A stretch of 33,371 nt of DNA from Verrucomicrobiales bacterium (lineage in GTDB: Bacteria > Verrucomicrobiota > Verrucomicrobiia > Verrucomicrobiales > V1-33): positions 1 to 33,371 of the forward strand of contig JAGNEJ010000055.1 of NCBI GenBank assembly GCA_018003315.1, in the 5' to 3' direction. The position numbers were made by a program, and so were the translations under genes. Below, piece after piece: positions 6,454 through 15,542 of this stretch (positions within the stretch are counted from its first letter, which is position 1; every line of letters starts with the position of its first letter). Under the pieces are notes generated by a model. It was not told where the DNA came from. It saw only the letters and a program-made list of their open reading frames with translations, and did not search any database.

Positions 6454-7800
6454 ATGTCAGCCGAAACGCTGTTAGCCGAACGGGACTGGCGCAATCTCCT
6501 GCGGGAGATTCACGCGAGGCAGGTTATTCCGGTGGTGGGTCCGGAACTGGTGACGGTGGAGGAAAACGGGCAATCCGTGCCGCTGGTGCAGCACCTGGCG
6601 CCAAAACTCGCCCGGCAACTGAACCTGAGCGATCCCGACTCGTTTCGCAGTGTGAGTGCTGCGGCCCGAGCCTGGCTGCTGGGCGGCGGGGACCGCAAGG
6701 AGGTGTATGACGAACTGCGCGACTTGGTGGACGGCCTGGAGGTGACGCCGTCTCCAGCGCTGCTGGATCTGGCTGCGATTTCCGATTTTCACCTCTACGT
6801 TTGCAGTTCCTTCGACCCGTTCATGGTCCGCGCCCTGGAACAGGCACGGCCTGGATTTGCCGCAAAGTCCGGCTCCCTGGCCTACCACCCCACCAAACCG
6901 GCGGACCTGCCCGTGACTCCCGGCGGTCCGATGGTTTACCACATCATGGGGGACTACAACACCTATCCTGATTTCGCCGTCTGGGACGAAGACTACATGG
7001 AATTTCTCTGCGGCCTGCTGGAGCAGAGCGACACCCTGGAGAACCTCTTCCGCATGCTCAAGGGACACTATCTGCTGCTGCTGGGCGCACCGTCCGAAGA
7101 CTGGGTGGTGCGGTTTTTTCTGCGCATGGCCCGCCAGCAGCGGCTGTCTGAACGCCACCAGCGCGACTACTTGGCGGACCGCTGTGAACGGCTCGGCGAA
7201 CCGATGGTTTTCTTCTTCGACAAGCTCGTCGGCGCCACGCGCATCATCGACGGCGACCCCGGAATGTTCGTTCATGAACTGGCCCGACGGTGGCGGGAAA
7301 AATTCCTGGTTAGTGGAGCCGATTCCGATTTTCTGGAATCGCTTCCCGAGGAAATGCCACGCGGCTCGGTATTCATCAGCTATTCGCGTGACGACCTGGA
7401 AGCCGCCGCCCGCCTGGGCCGCGGCCTGGCACGGGCGCAGATCCCCGTATGGATCGACCGCCAGCGCCTGCAGGCGGGCGACAACTACGAGCGCAGCCTG
7501 GAACACGCGGTCAAGGACGGCTGCAGCTATTTCCTCTCCCTCATCTCACCGGCCACGGAAGCCAATGCCTCCCGCTATGTGCACCGCGAGCGCCAGTGGG
7601 CCTCGCAGAAGCATGTGGATGGCTTCGTGTATTATGTTCCCGTGGTGCTAGATGCCGCGCTGGAGCCGAAACTCGAACCGGCATGCTTTGACAAAATCCA
7701 CCGTGAAGTGCTGCCCGGAGGCGAGGTGACTCCCGCCTTTGCCGGGCGGATGAAGAAACTGGTGGAGGAATTCCGAACCTCCGGGCGTCCGCGCGGCTAG
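6454..7800 (+). CDS. SIR2-like/TIR-domain protein, probable NAD-targeting effector
   Basis: A 448-residue two-domain protein. Residues about 10-285 resemble the bacterial SIR2-like family: 'VIPVVGPELV' at the nucleotide-binding start, 'PMVYHIMGDYN' with 'WDEDYMEFL' (the usual 'HGD...DY.EFL' block), and 'LLLLGAPSEDWVVRFFL' (the usual 'LFIGYSLSDxxIRxLL'). The catalytic His of SIR2 ('LHG') is Met165 here, and the first glycine motif is altered, so this half may be inactive. Residues 305 to about 440 are a TIR domain opening with 'VFISYSRDD'; 'PVWIDRQRLQAGDNYERSL' contains Glu346 at the position of the catalytic glutamate of TIR NADases, and 'HRERQWA' is the usual later helix. The protein probably consumes NAD or makes a nucleotide signal when triggered by the STAND protein encoded nine bases downstream. 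Confidence 0.85.
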   Translation: MSAETLLAERDWRNLLREIHARQVIPVVGPELVTVEENGQSVPLVQHLAPKLARQLNLSDPDSFRSVSAAARAWLLGGGDRKEVYDELRDLVDGLEVTPSPALLDLAAISDFHLYVCSSFDPFMVRALEQARPGFAAKSGSLAYHPTKPADLPVTPGGPMVYHIMGDYNTYPDFAVWDEDYMEFLCGLLEQSDTLENLFRMLKGHYLLLLGAPSEDWVVRFFLRMARQQRLSERHQRDYLADRCERLGEPMVFFFDKLVGATRIIDGDPGMFVHELARRWREKFLVSGADSDFLESLPEEMPRGSVFISYSRDDLEAAARLGRGLARAQIPVWIDRQRLQAGDNYERSLEHAVKDGCSYFLSLISPATEANASRYVHRERQWASQKHVDGFVYYVPVVLDAALEPKLEPACFDKIHREVLPGGEVTPAFAGRMKKLVEEFRTSGRPRG

Positions 7801-7809
7801 CATTTTCCC

Positions 7810-10800
7810 ATGTCTGCCGCAGCCGCCAGCAACAGCCACCGGGACGCCGTCTCCGCGGAACGTCCGTGGCTGGGCCTCATGGCGTTCACGGAGGAAACGC
7901 AGCGCTATTTTTTCGGGCGGGAGGCGGAAGTCAGGGAACTCTACCTGCGCGTCCGCGAACATCCGCTGACGGTGCTTTACGGCCAGTCCGGCCTGGGGAA
8001 ATCCTCGCTGTTAGGCGCGGGCTTGATTCCGAAACTAAAAGTGGAGGGGATGCGTCCCGCCATCCTGCGCCTGCGGCACCAGACGGGCGACCCGGCGCTG
8101 CTGGACCAGGTCCGCACCGCCCTGGCGGATGCCTGCGCCGCTCCGGGACAGGATGCCGCGGCGCTTCTGGACCAGTGGAAGGACGCGCCCACGCTCTGGG
8201 AAATCTTCCACGGAGCGACATGGAAACCGCAGGGCCTGGACACCGGAATTCCGGTGCTGGTGCTGGACCAGTTCGAAGAGATGTTCACCCTTGGCCAGGG
8301 CAGCGGGCGGCGCGGCCAGACGCTCCAATGCATGGAGCAGATTGCCGACCTGGTCGAAAACCGCCCGCCGCAGGCCCTGCAGGACCGCCTGCGCGAGGAG
8401 CGCCGCCTGGCCCGGGAGTATGATTTCAACCCCACGCCCCAGCGCATCGTCATCACGCTGCGCGAGGACTATCTTTCCCACCTCGAAGCCTGGAAGAAGT
8501 CCCTGCCCTCGCTCATGCGCAACCGCATGGCGCTCCAGCTGCTCAGCGGGCCGCAGGCGATGGACGCGGTGGTCAAGCCCGGACGCTTTGGCGCCACGGA
8601 GTTGATTTCCGAGGAAGTGGGGGCGCGCATCGTCTGCTTTGTGGCCCGGCGGCCTGCCGGAACTCCGCTGGAGGAAATCCGGGCGGTGCCGCCGCTGCTG
8701 AGCCTGCTGTGTGACGAACTGAACGAGCAGCGGCTGCGCCAGCAGGCATCCTGCATCACCGCGGAACAGGTCAGCGGGCAGAGCGCGGACATTCTCCAGC
8801 AGTTTTATGAACAAAGCTTTGCGCCGCTGGCGCCGGGAGTGCGCCAGTTCGTGGAGGACCGCATGGTCACCGTGGGAGGTCACCGCACGGCGGTGGCCCG
8901 GGAGGATGCAGAGGCTGAACTAACCAAACTCGGCGTGACCGCACCGGCAGCGGCGCTGGATCAACTGATCACCGGACGCCTGCTCAGCGCAGAGGAACGG
9001 TCCGGGATCCAGGTGCTGGAAATTTCCCATGACATTCTGGCCGGCCTGGCCAAGACGGGCCGGGACATCCGCCAGGAACGCGAGCAGAGAGAAGCCGCCG
9101 AGGCCCTGGCGGAAAAGGCCCGGCGGGAACGCAGCCGCCTGCGCAAAATCGCCCTGGGAGCCGCCCTGCTCGCGCTGACGGCGGTGGCTGGAGCCATTTT
9201 CGGCTGGGTGGAGAAGCGCAAGGCGATGCGCTCTGCCGTCGCGGCCCAGCAGGCGGAAGGGAAGGCAGAACACGCCTTGCAGCAGAGTCAGGCTAGTGAG
9301 AAGGCCACCCTGGAGGAAAAGGAGAAGGGAGAGCGCCTGCTGCGGCAGGCCAGCCTGCAAAACCTGGCTTATGCAGAGAAAGAAGTGGAGGCCAACAACA
9401 GCACCCTGGCCTTTGCCTACCTTGCGCAGGCGCTGCGCTGCGACCCGGAGAACCGCCGCGCCATTGCGGCAGCGCAAAGTCTCATCGCCCAGGGAGTGGG
9501 CGTTCCGGCCATGACGCCCTATTCGGAGTTTCCGCTGCCAAAAGATTGCAGTTCGGTGGCATTCAGCCCGGACGGCAGCCACCTGCTGGCCCGTTCCGCT
9601 GCGAATGCGGCATCGGTCTGTTCCGTGCAGCTTTGGAACCTTGCAACGGGAAAACCAGTGGGCGGAAGCATCGGCGGGGTTGCGTCTGCGTTGGAACTCA
9701 TGTTCACCGCGGACGGCAGCCGGTTTCTGCTGGTCCGGAGCACCCCGGAACGAGGCCAGGTGGCGGAAGTTTTTTCCAGTGCGGACGGCACCTCCCTTTT
9801 CCGACAGGGACAGCCGAACGAATTGATCACCTACGCGCAGCTTTCCCCGGACGGTAAACGGCTGGTGACCCGCACCGCAGCAGGCCGCATCACCGTCTGC
9901 GATGAATCCGGCAGGACCACGCACACGTTTTCCATTCCCGCGGCGAGCAATGTCGCAGCGGTCGCTCCGGATGGAAGCAGTCTGGCCATCATGCAGAGTC
10001 CGCCGCAGCCTGCCATCTCCATCTTCGGTCAGCCTGCCAGCCCCTCCGTTCAGGGCCAGACCACTCTGGCGATTGACCTGGGGAAACCCGGTGCAGCACA
10101 GGCAAAGCTCCAGTTGCTATCGCTCGAGAACGGCACACCCATCGGCGAAAAAATCCCGGCCCCATTACTGCTGACGCAGGTCACCTACTCCCCGTCTGGC
10201 AAGTGGCTGGTGGTGAGCGGCACCTCGGATTCCAAAATGCTGCTGATCGAATCAAGCACCGCAAAAACCATCGCCTCGTGGCCCGGGATGATCACTGCCA
10301 GGGTGATTTTTTCCCCGGATGAAACCTGGTGTGCGACCTGGCAGGAATATGCTTCCAACACGATGGAATTCCGGCAACTGCCGACGGGAGAGAAGTTCGG
10401 CACGGACATCCAGCACCAGCAACCGTTCAAGCAGGCGGTCTGCAGCCCGGATGGGAGCACCCTTTTTGCCATTTCAAGCGGCGCCCAGGGCTTTGCCAGC
10501 TACGGCTGGCTCTGGGACGTGCCGACAAGGATGGCGAAACGCCTGGCCATCAATCATGGCTCCGACATCTGGGACGCAGTCTTCTCGGCAAATGGCCGCT
10601 GGCTCTACACCTGGGGCTCGGACGGGAGCGTCGCCCGCTGGGCCACGGCACTGAACCGTGCGGTGCCGCAGACCCTGGCCATGGGGGCCAACATCACAGC
10701 GGTGGAAATGAGTCCGGATGGGCAGACCGTGGCCGCCGCTGCGGACAACGGACTGGTGCAGCTGTGGGATCGCGCCTCCAGCCAGCGGCGGGCCGCACCG

Positions 10801-13479
10801 CTGGTGCATGCCCAGTCCGTGAAAAGCCTGGCATTTTCACCAGACGGGCAAGTGCTGGCCACCGGGAGCCAGGACCGCACCGCCAGGCTCTGGAATACAG
10901 CCACGGGACGGCCCGCCAGTGCGCCGCTACTGCATGCAGCCGGGGTCAACCGCGTTGCCTTCGGAGCGGGAACCCCACCCTGTCTCATCACGCTGTCCGA
11001 CGAACTGCGCTCCTGGGATTTGTCAGGGCATCCCCTGACGCGGCGCAGTCATCTGGCGCTGCTTTCATCCGCCGCGGATCAGACCCGGCAGTCGGAAACG
11101 CTTCTCGCGCCGCCAGCCAATTCCCTGGAACAGGCCACGCTCAGTCCGGACCGCACCCGCACGCTGGTGCGGCTCGGCGGTTCCGGACTTTCCCTGCAAA
11201 CGCTCGACCTGCCTGCCTTCAATCTCGCTCCCGATTCCTCGCCTGCGGAGCGCTTTTTGGCATCCCAAAGCATCTTCGCACCTTTCGATGTGTCCCCCAA
11301 CGGCAGGCTGCTCGCCTGCATGAACTTTTATGCTCCGGAATTATGGGATGCAGCATTGCAGTCCCGCCGGACTTTTGTGCAGCCGGGTTATTCCCTGCGC
11401 CTGGCGCGGTTTTCCCCGGACAGCACGCAACTTCTGGTTAGTGGCACGGGACGCAACGGCGATGCCTGCCAGGTTTTTTCCTGCGATGACCTCCGGCGCG
11501 ATGGTTTTCCGCTGATGCTGCAGGGAACAGTAACCACAGCCGGTTTCAGTCCGGACGGGTTGTGGATCGTTGCGGGTGGAAGCGACCGGACCGTCCGCAT
11601 CTGGGAGGTGGTGCGGGAGCAACCGGTGGCACCGGCCTGGTTTTCCTCCCTGCTGGAACTGTTAGGCGGCTGGATGGTGATGGAGGACGGTGGACTGCAG
11701 TTTCTGAGTCTGGAAGCCCGTGCCGAGCGACGGGAGCAACTGCGGGCCATGCCGGACGGGCATGCTCCACTGGATGCGCTGCGGACCTGGGCGCTGGCAG
11801 ACCCCTGCGAACGCCCGCTCTCGCCGCACTCCACGCTTTCCACCGCGGCACATGCCCTGCAGCTTGCCGTGCAGGGAGCCTTGCTGAAGTCAGGAGATTC
11901 CATCAGGCTGGCAGCCGACCTGGACCCTGGTTGTCCCTTGCTTCACGTGGCCCTGGCTGCCTTGGAGACCCGCCCCGAGCGGAGGGAATTTCTGCGGGAC
12001 TTCGATATGAAGCGACTGCCTGCGGACGCAGCGTTGCGGACAACGGCCACCGCCCTGCTGGCGCTGCAGGGGGATTTTGTCAGGGCGAGGACGGCCTGGC
12101 AGCTCGGGCACGGTACTGTGCCGGATGACAAGGAGCTGCTCACTGCGGCCCTGGAGCTGGCCATCCGTTTTTCCGCACCGGAGTTGATCCTCATGCAGCA
12201 CCAGAATGCGGAAGAGGCCATGAACGCCGGAAAACTTTCGGAAGCAGAAAAAGCGCTGGCATACACCGCCAACATGGCCCGCCTGTCGGGTGGTGATCTC
12301 GACGGCTGCATGAGTCGTTCATCCGCCCTGGAAGCCCGTTTGCGCCACCTCCAGGGTCGGAATGAGGAGGCTGAGGCGCTGTATGCGAAGGCTCGTCCGT
12401 TGCTGGCAGAATACTTCCCCTCCAGCACTCTGGCCGGTGCGGGCATGGATGCGAACCACGCCGCCTTGCTGCTCAGCATTGGCAAACCCGCGGACGCAGA
12501 ACAAATGGCGCGCCAGGCCCTTCTAACGTTCGCCCGCAATGGGGACGAGGCGTCCAGCAACCGCGAGGATCTCTGGAAAATCCTGCGCGATGCCTGGCAA
12601 GCCGGAAACATTCCACCGGAGGAAAGCAGCCAGCGACAGGACCGCCTGAAGGCCGAAATCCAATCCCTCCTGGAACAAACCGCCGCAGGCCTGCTCCGCC
12701 TGGAAACTGAAGCCTATCAACTTCTCAGGATTCCCAAGCCAGCGGAAGCCGCGGTGGCCTATCAAAAACTGCGGATGGTGGCTGCCGCCCGCCTGAAGAC
12801 GGAACAGGACCCCCTGGAACGCGCCGGCATGGGCGATCTGGTCATGAGCGCATGGCGCGGCGAAATTGCCGGCCTGGCACGCAGTCTGCGAACGGACTCC
12901 GCCGCCGCCGCCCTGGAGGAGGCGCAGAAGTTCCTCGCAGATCATGGCGAGGGCAGCTTTACGGAACGCGGACGGCGGCGGCAGGTGATGGGGCTGCTGA
13001 TTTCACGGGAGGAACTCGCCCGTGCGGCGGCGGGTGGGGGCTGGCAGGCGGCGGTGGTCTCGCTGCGCCGGGAAATGCTTGCCACGGCGCAACAGTGGCG
13101 CAGCACCGCAGTCGAATCCGAAGCGCAGCGCACACTGGACCGGCTGGTGGGGGAATGCTGGGCCTATCTGGCAGCGGCGCAGATCCTGGCTGGCGATTTT
13201 TCCGGCGCATCCGAGAGCGCCTCCAAGGGGGTGGAAAGCGCACCCGGGCCGGCATCCGACCTGACCCTGGTCACGACACTGATCTTCCAGGGCCGGTGGG
13301 AAAGTGCTCTGCCGATCTGTGAAAAAGACCGCGACCAATGGCTTCCGGGCCGCGGCCTGACGTGGAAGGCGGCGCTGCAGCAGGATCTGAGCTACTACCA
13401 CCGCATGGCCATCCGGCATCCTGACATGGCAAAAGCCGCGGCATATTTCAATTTCCCCTGGCCCCCCCCCTCCTCCTGA
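7810..13479 (+). CDS. nSTAND1 ATPase with membrane helix, WD40 repeats and helical C-terminus
   Basis: An 1889-residue signal-transduction ATPase. Residues 18-66 hold the nSTAND1 opening 'PWLGLMAFTEE', 'YFFGREAEV' and the Walker A 'GQSGLGKS' (58-65). Walker B 'VLVLDQFEE' is at 149-157. 'VVKPGRFGATEL' and 'PLLSLLCDELNEQR' belong to the rest of the NTPase and winged-helix region. A charged helix leads into one hydrophobic segment (about 447-467, 'IALGAALLALTAVAGAIFGW') followed by a Lys/Glu/Gln-rich coiled coil. From about 570 to 1270 come many WD40-type repeats ('AFSPDGQVLATGSQDRTARLW', shortened in sense, is typical). Residues 1270-1889 are alpha-helical and TPR-like. STAND proteins oligomerise on ligand binding; here the WD40/TPR part would sense and the SIR2-TIR partner, nine bases upstream, would act. 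The 3' end carries a run of nine C. Confidence 0.9.
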   Translation: MSAAAASNSHRDAVSAERPWLGLMAFTEETQRYFFGREAEVRELYLRVREHPLTVLYGQSGLGKSSLLGAGLIPKLKVEGMRPAILRLRHQTGDPALLDQVRTALADACAAPGQDAAALLDQWKDAPTLWEIFHGATWKPQGLDTGIPVLVLDQFEEMFTLGQGSGRRGQTLQCMEQIADLVENRPPQALQDRLREERRLAREYDFNPTPQRIVITLREDYLSHLEAWKKSLPSLMRNRMALQLLSGPQAMDAVVKPGRFGATELISEEVGARIVCFVARRPAGTPLEEIRAVPPLLSLLCDELNEQRLRQQASCITAEQVSGQSADILQQFYEQSFAPLAPGVRQFVEDRMVTVGGHRTAVAREDAEAELTKLGVTAPAAALDQLITGRLLSAEERSGIQVLEISHDILAGLAKTGRDIRQEREQREAAEALAEKARRERSRLRKIALGAALLALTAVAGAIFGWVEKRKAMRSAVAAQQAEGKAEHALQQSQASEKATLEEKEKGERLLRQASLQNLAYAEKEVEANNSTLAFAYLAQALRCDPENRRAIAAAQSLIAQGVGVPAMTPYSEFPLPKDCSSVAFSPDGSHLLARSAANAASVCSVQLWNLATGKPVGGSIGGVASALELMFTADGSRFLLVRSTPERGQVAEVFSSADGTSLFRQGQPNELITYAQLSPDGKRLVTRTAAGRITVCDESGRTTHTFSIPAASNVAAVAPDGSSLAIMQSPPQPAISIFGQPASPSVQGQTTLAIDLGKPGAAQAKLQLLSLENGTPIGEKIPAPLLLTQVTYSPSGKWLVVSGTSDSKMLLIESSTAKTIASWPGMITARVIFSPDETWCATWQEYASNTMEFRQLPTGEKFGTDIQHQQPFKQAVCSPDGSTLFAISSGAQGFASYGWLWDVPTRMAKRLAINHGSDIWDAVFSANGRWLYTWGSDGSVARWATALNRAVPQTLAMGANITAVEMSPDGQTVAAAADNGLVQLWDRASSQRRAAPLVHAQSVKSLAFSPDGQVLATGSQDRTARLWNTATGRPASAPLLHAAGVNRVAFGAGTPPCLITLSDELRSWDLSGHPLTRRSHLALLSSAADQTRQSETLLAPPANSLEQATLSPDRTRTLVRLGGSGLSLQTLDLPAFNLAPDSSPAERFLASQSIFAPFDVSPNGRLLACMNFYAPELWDAALQSRRTFVQPGYSLRLARFSPDSTQLLVSGTGRNGDACQVFSCDDLRRDGFPLMLQGTVTTAGFSPDGLWIVAGGSDRTVRIWEVVREQPVAPAWFSSLLELLGGWMVMEDGGLQFLSLEARAERREQLRAMPDGHAPLDALRTWALADPCERPLSPHSTLSTAAHALQLAVQGALLKSGDSIRLAADLDPGCPLLHVALAALETRPERREFLRDFDMKRLPADAALRTTATALLALQGDFVRARTAWQLGHGTVPDDKELLTAALELAIRFSAPELILMQHQNAEEAMNAGKLSEAEKALAYTANMARLSGGDLDGCMSRSSALEARLRHLQGRNEEAEALYAKARPLLAEYFPSSTLAGAGMDANHAALLLSIGKPADAEQMARQALLTFARNGDEASSNREDLWKILRDAWQAGNIPPEESSQRQDRLKAEIQSLLEQTAAGLLRLETEAYQLLRIPKPAEAAVAYQKLRMVAAARLKTEQDPLERAGMGDLVMSAWRGEIAGLARSLRTDSAAAALEEAQKFLADHGEGSFTERGRRRQVMGLLISREELARAAAGGGWQAAVVSLRREMLATAQQWRSTAVESEAQRTLDRLVGECWAYLAAAQILAGDFSGASESASKGVESAPGPASDLTLVTTLIFQGRWESALPICEKDRDQWLPGRGLTWKAALQQDLSYYHRMAIRHPDMAKAAAYFNFPWPPPSS

Positions 13480-13481
13480 AT

Positions 13482-13512
13482 GCCCGGCTCCAGCAACCGG
13501 TTTGCACCGGGC
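13482..13512. terminator. Weak candidate hairpin at the convergent STAND/zinc-ribbon junction
   Basis: GCCCGG (13482-13487) can pair with CCGGGC (13507-13512), and a competing inner stem CCGGT/ACCGG lies at 13497-13510. It sits between two convergent genes. There is no U-tract, so terminator function is uncertain. Confidence 0.3.
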
Positions 13513-13531
13513 GATTTCTGACAAACGTTCG

Positions 13532-14197
13532 TTAGTAAATGGCGGCTTTGGCGAGATCCCTTGCCGGTGGCAGCAGGCTTTTCCTGACACCAGAGGTCTC
13601 GTGAGGGGGCGCTTGCACCGGTGCCACAGGTCGCAGCGGCGGCAAGGGCGTCCGCTTCATGGCCGCGGGCGCCGCAGCCTGCCCCGGCTGGGGAAGCCCC
13701 AGACCGGCCCCGGGCGGGGAAAGCACCACGAATGGCGTGGGCGGGGCGATGCGCGGGGGCAGAATGACCGTGCCGCAATGCGGGCAGGGCGCGGCGCGCC
13801 CATCGTATTCCTCCGGCTGCCGGATGACGAGAATCACCAAGCACGCAGGACAGTTAAAACCCAACTGGCGAATGGCGGCAGGACGCTGTGACTTGGCACT
13901 CGGCTGGCCAATCACCTGGCGCGGGGTCAGGGTGCCTGCCGATGCGGGTGGAGTGGCGGCTGGCAACTGCCGCCGGTCCGGCGGCAACACGCCCACGGGA
14001 GCGAACCGCGGACGGGATGATGGATCGTGTGCGGAAGGACTGCTCGAGACCGGCACCGGTGGAGCAAGCGCGGAACCCGCTGCGGCTGGGTGGCGCTGGC
14101 CCAAACAGGCGGGGCACAAGCGTTCAGGCTGCGCATTCGCCATCGTCGGGAAAAACGGGCGAGTGCACTGACTGCAATGTTGAACGACGATGCTCAT
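13532..14197 (-). CDS. Proline-rich protein with two zinc-ribbon-like CxxC pairs
   Basis: A 221-residue protein of unknown function. An N-terminal knuckle has two CxxC pairs ('CSQC' near residues 8-11 and 'CPAC' near 28-31), and a second one has 'CPAC' and 'CPHC' around residues 115-142 ('FNCPACLVILVIRQ', 'AAPCPHCGTVILPP'). These look like two zinc ribbons separated and followed by Pro/Ala-rich, probably disordered linkers. The second ribbon resembles the short zinc-ribbon found in many Planctomycetes/Verrucomicrobia proteins of unknown role. It is convergent with the STAND gene, with only about 50 nt between, and divergent from fabH. No link to the STAND system is evident beyond position. 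Confidence 0.65.
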   Translation of the reverse strand: MSIVVQHCSQCTRPFFPTMANAQPERLCPACLGQRHPAAAGSALAPPVPVSSSPSAHDPSSRPRFAPVGVLPPDRRQLPAATPPASAGTLTPRQVIGQPSAKSQRPAAIRQLGFNCPACLVILVIRQPEEYDGRAAPCPHCGTVILPPRIAPPTPFVVLSPPGAGLGLPQPGQAAAPAAMKRTPLPPLRPVAPVQAPPHETSGVRKSLLPPARDLAKAAIY

Positions 14198-14473
14198 GCT
14201 TGGTTTTCAACTGCGCCATTGGAAAATGGGCGAAGGGCATTTCTATTAATTTGTCCAGACTATCTGAAATATCCAAAATTTCCAACAGATTTTCTCAGTT
14301 TTGGAGTTTTGACGATTTTCAGCACCTCCACTCTCAGATCTGGAACGGTTGGGTGCTGGGTCCGGGTTTTTGGTTGCAATCCTCCCCTGAGCATTCGATT
14401 CCTCCCCTCGCCCTTTCGAGTATTTCCGTCCACATTCCCCATGCACTCCTCAGAGTCCTTTCAACCGTGCATC
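14198..14473. other. AT-rich divergent intergenic region upstream of fabH
   Basis: About 275 bases between the zinc-ribbon gene (-) and fabH (+) are visibly richer in A and T than the rest of the window. A possible + strand promoter is TTGGAA (14219-14224) with TATTAA (14244-14249), but the 19-nt spacer is long. TTGACG at 14309-14314 has no good -10 partner. An in-frame ATG at 14441 would lengthen FabH by 11 residues. No RNA gene or convincing small ORF was recognised. Confidence 0.4.
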
Positions 14474-15457
14474 ATGACCATCGCCGGGACTGGCAGCTAT
14501 GTGCCGGAACGAGTTCTGAGCAATGCGGATTTGGAAAAAATGGTGGATACGACCGATGAGTGGATCGTCTCCCGGACGGGCATCCGGGAACGGCGGATGG
14601 CGGCGAAAGACCAGGCCACCAGTGACCTTGCCACCAAGGCGGCGCAGCGGGCGATGGAGCAGGCCGGAGTGACGGCGGAGCAGCTTGACCTGATCATCGT
14701 GGCCACCATTTCACCGGATACATTTTTTCCGGCCACGGCCTGTTACGTGCAGCGCAACCTGGGCGCAGTCAATGCGGTGGCGTTCGATGTCTCTGCCGCC
14801 TGTTCCGGATTTCTCTATGCCATGCAGATTGCGCGGCATTTCATCAACAGCGGAAACCGCCACACCGCACTGATCATCGGGGCGGAAAAGCTCACCGGCA
14901 TGGTGAACTGGAACGACCGCAACACCTGCGTGCTTTTTGGGGACGGTGCCGGCGCCGCCGTGCTGCGTCGCATCACGGACAACGCCGCCAAGTCCCGCGT
15001 GGTCATTTCCACCGTGCTGGGAAGCGATGGACGGCTGACGGACATTCTCAGCGTCCCCGGCGGCGGCAGCGCCATGCCCATCACTCCGGAAAATGCCGAG
15101 CAGCGTCTGAACACCATCCACATGCACGGCCGGGAAGTTTACAAGCATGCGGTCACCAAGATGTGCGAAAGCTGCGAACTGGCCATCCAGCGCGCCGGCC
15201 TCAAGCCGGAAAACATCGCCAGGGTCATCCCCCACCAGGCCAACCTGCGCATCATCGAAGCCATCCTCGACCGGCTCAATCTGCCCAAGGAGCGCGCCTT
15301 TCTGAATTTGGACAAATACGGCAACACCAGCGCCGCAGCGATCGCGATCGCTCTGGATGAGGCCAATCGCAGCGGATCGATCAAGGAGGGGGACTACGTC
15401 CTGATGGTGGCTTTTGGGGCCGGTCTCACCTGGGCCAGCAGCGTGGTGCGCTGGTGA
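14474..15457 (+). CDS. fabH: Beta-ketoacyl-ACP synthase III
   Basis: A 327-residue condensing enzyme that starts fatty-acid chains by joining acetyl-CoA (or another acyl-CoA) to malonyl-ACP. The full catalytic triad is visible: Cys110 in 'DVSAACSGFLYA', His254 in 'VIPHQANLRI' and Asn284 in 'DKYGNTSAAA'. The N-terminus 'IAGTGSYVPERVLSNADLE' and 'TTDEWIVSRTGIRERR' are typical of FabH. ATG 14474 matches the usual family start; ATG 14441 is an alternative. No strong ribosome binding site is seen at either. The next gene begins 85 nt downstream behind its own candidate promoter. No other fab genes are beside it in this window. Confidence 0.95.
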   Translation: MTIAGTGSYVPERVLSNADLEKMVDTTDEWIVSRTGIRERRMAAKDQATSDLATKAAQRAMEQAGVTAEQLDLIIVATISPDTFFPATACYVQRNLGAVNAVAFDVSAACSGFLYAMQIARHFINSGNRHTALIIGAEKLTGMVNWNDRNTCVLFGDGAGAAVLRRITDNAAKSRVVISTVLGSDGRLTDILSVPGGGSAMPITPENAEQRLNTIHMHGREVYKHAVTKMCESCELAIQRAGLKPENIARVIPHQANLRIIEAILDRLNLPKERAFLNLDKYGNTSAAAIAIALDEANRSGSIKEGDYVLMVAFGAGLTWASSVVRW

Positions 15458-15504
15458 ATGCGGTCGGCGCAGCGCCATTCCCAGACGCCTCGGCAAAGTG
15501 CGGG

Positions 15505-15533
15505 TTGACTCTGCACGGAACTCCGCTTCGTAA
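15505..15533 (+). promoter_or_regulatory. Candidate promoter for the ABC exporter gene
   Basis: TTGACT (15505-15510), a 17-nt spacer and TCGTAA (15528-15533), ending nine bases before ATG 15543. The -35 box is good and the -10 box weak. The predicted transcript would have almost no leader. Confidence 0.3.
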
Positions 15534-15542
15534 GCCGCCCCC

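Noticed and set aside
14027-14473. Upstream extension of fabH
   Set aside because: The region is AT-rich intergenic sequence and overlaps the zinc-ribbon gene; FabH proteins start at the equivalent of ATG 14474.
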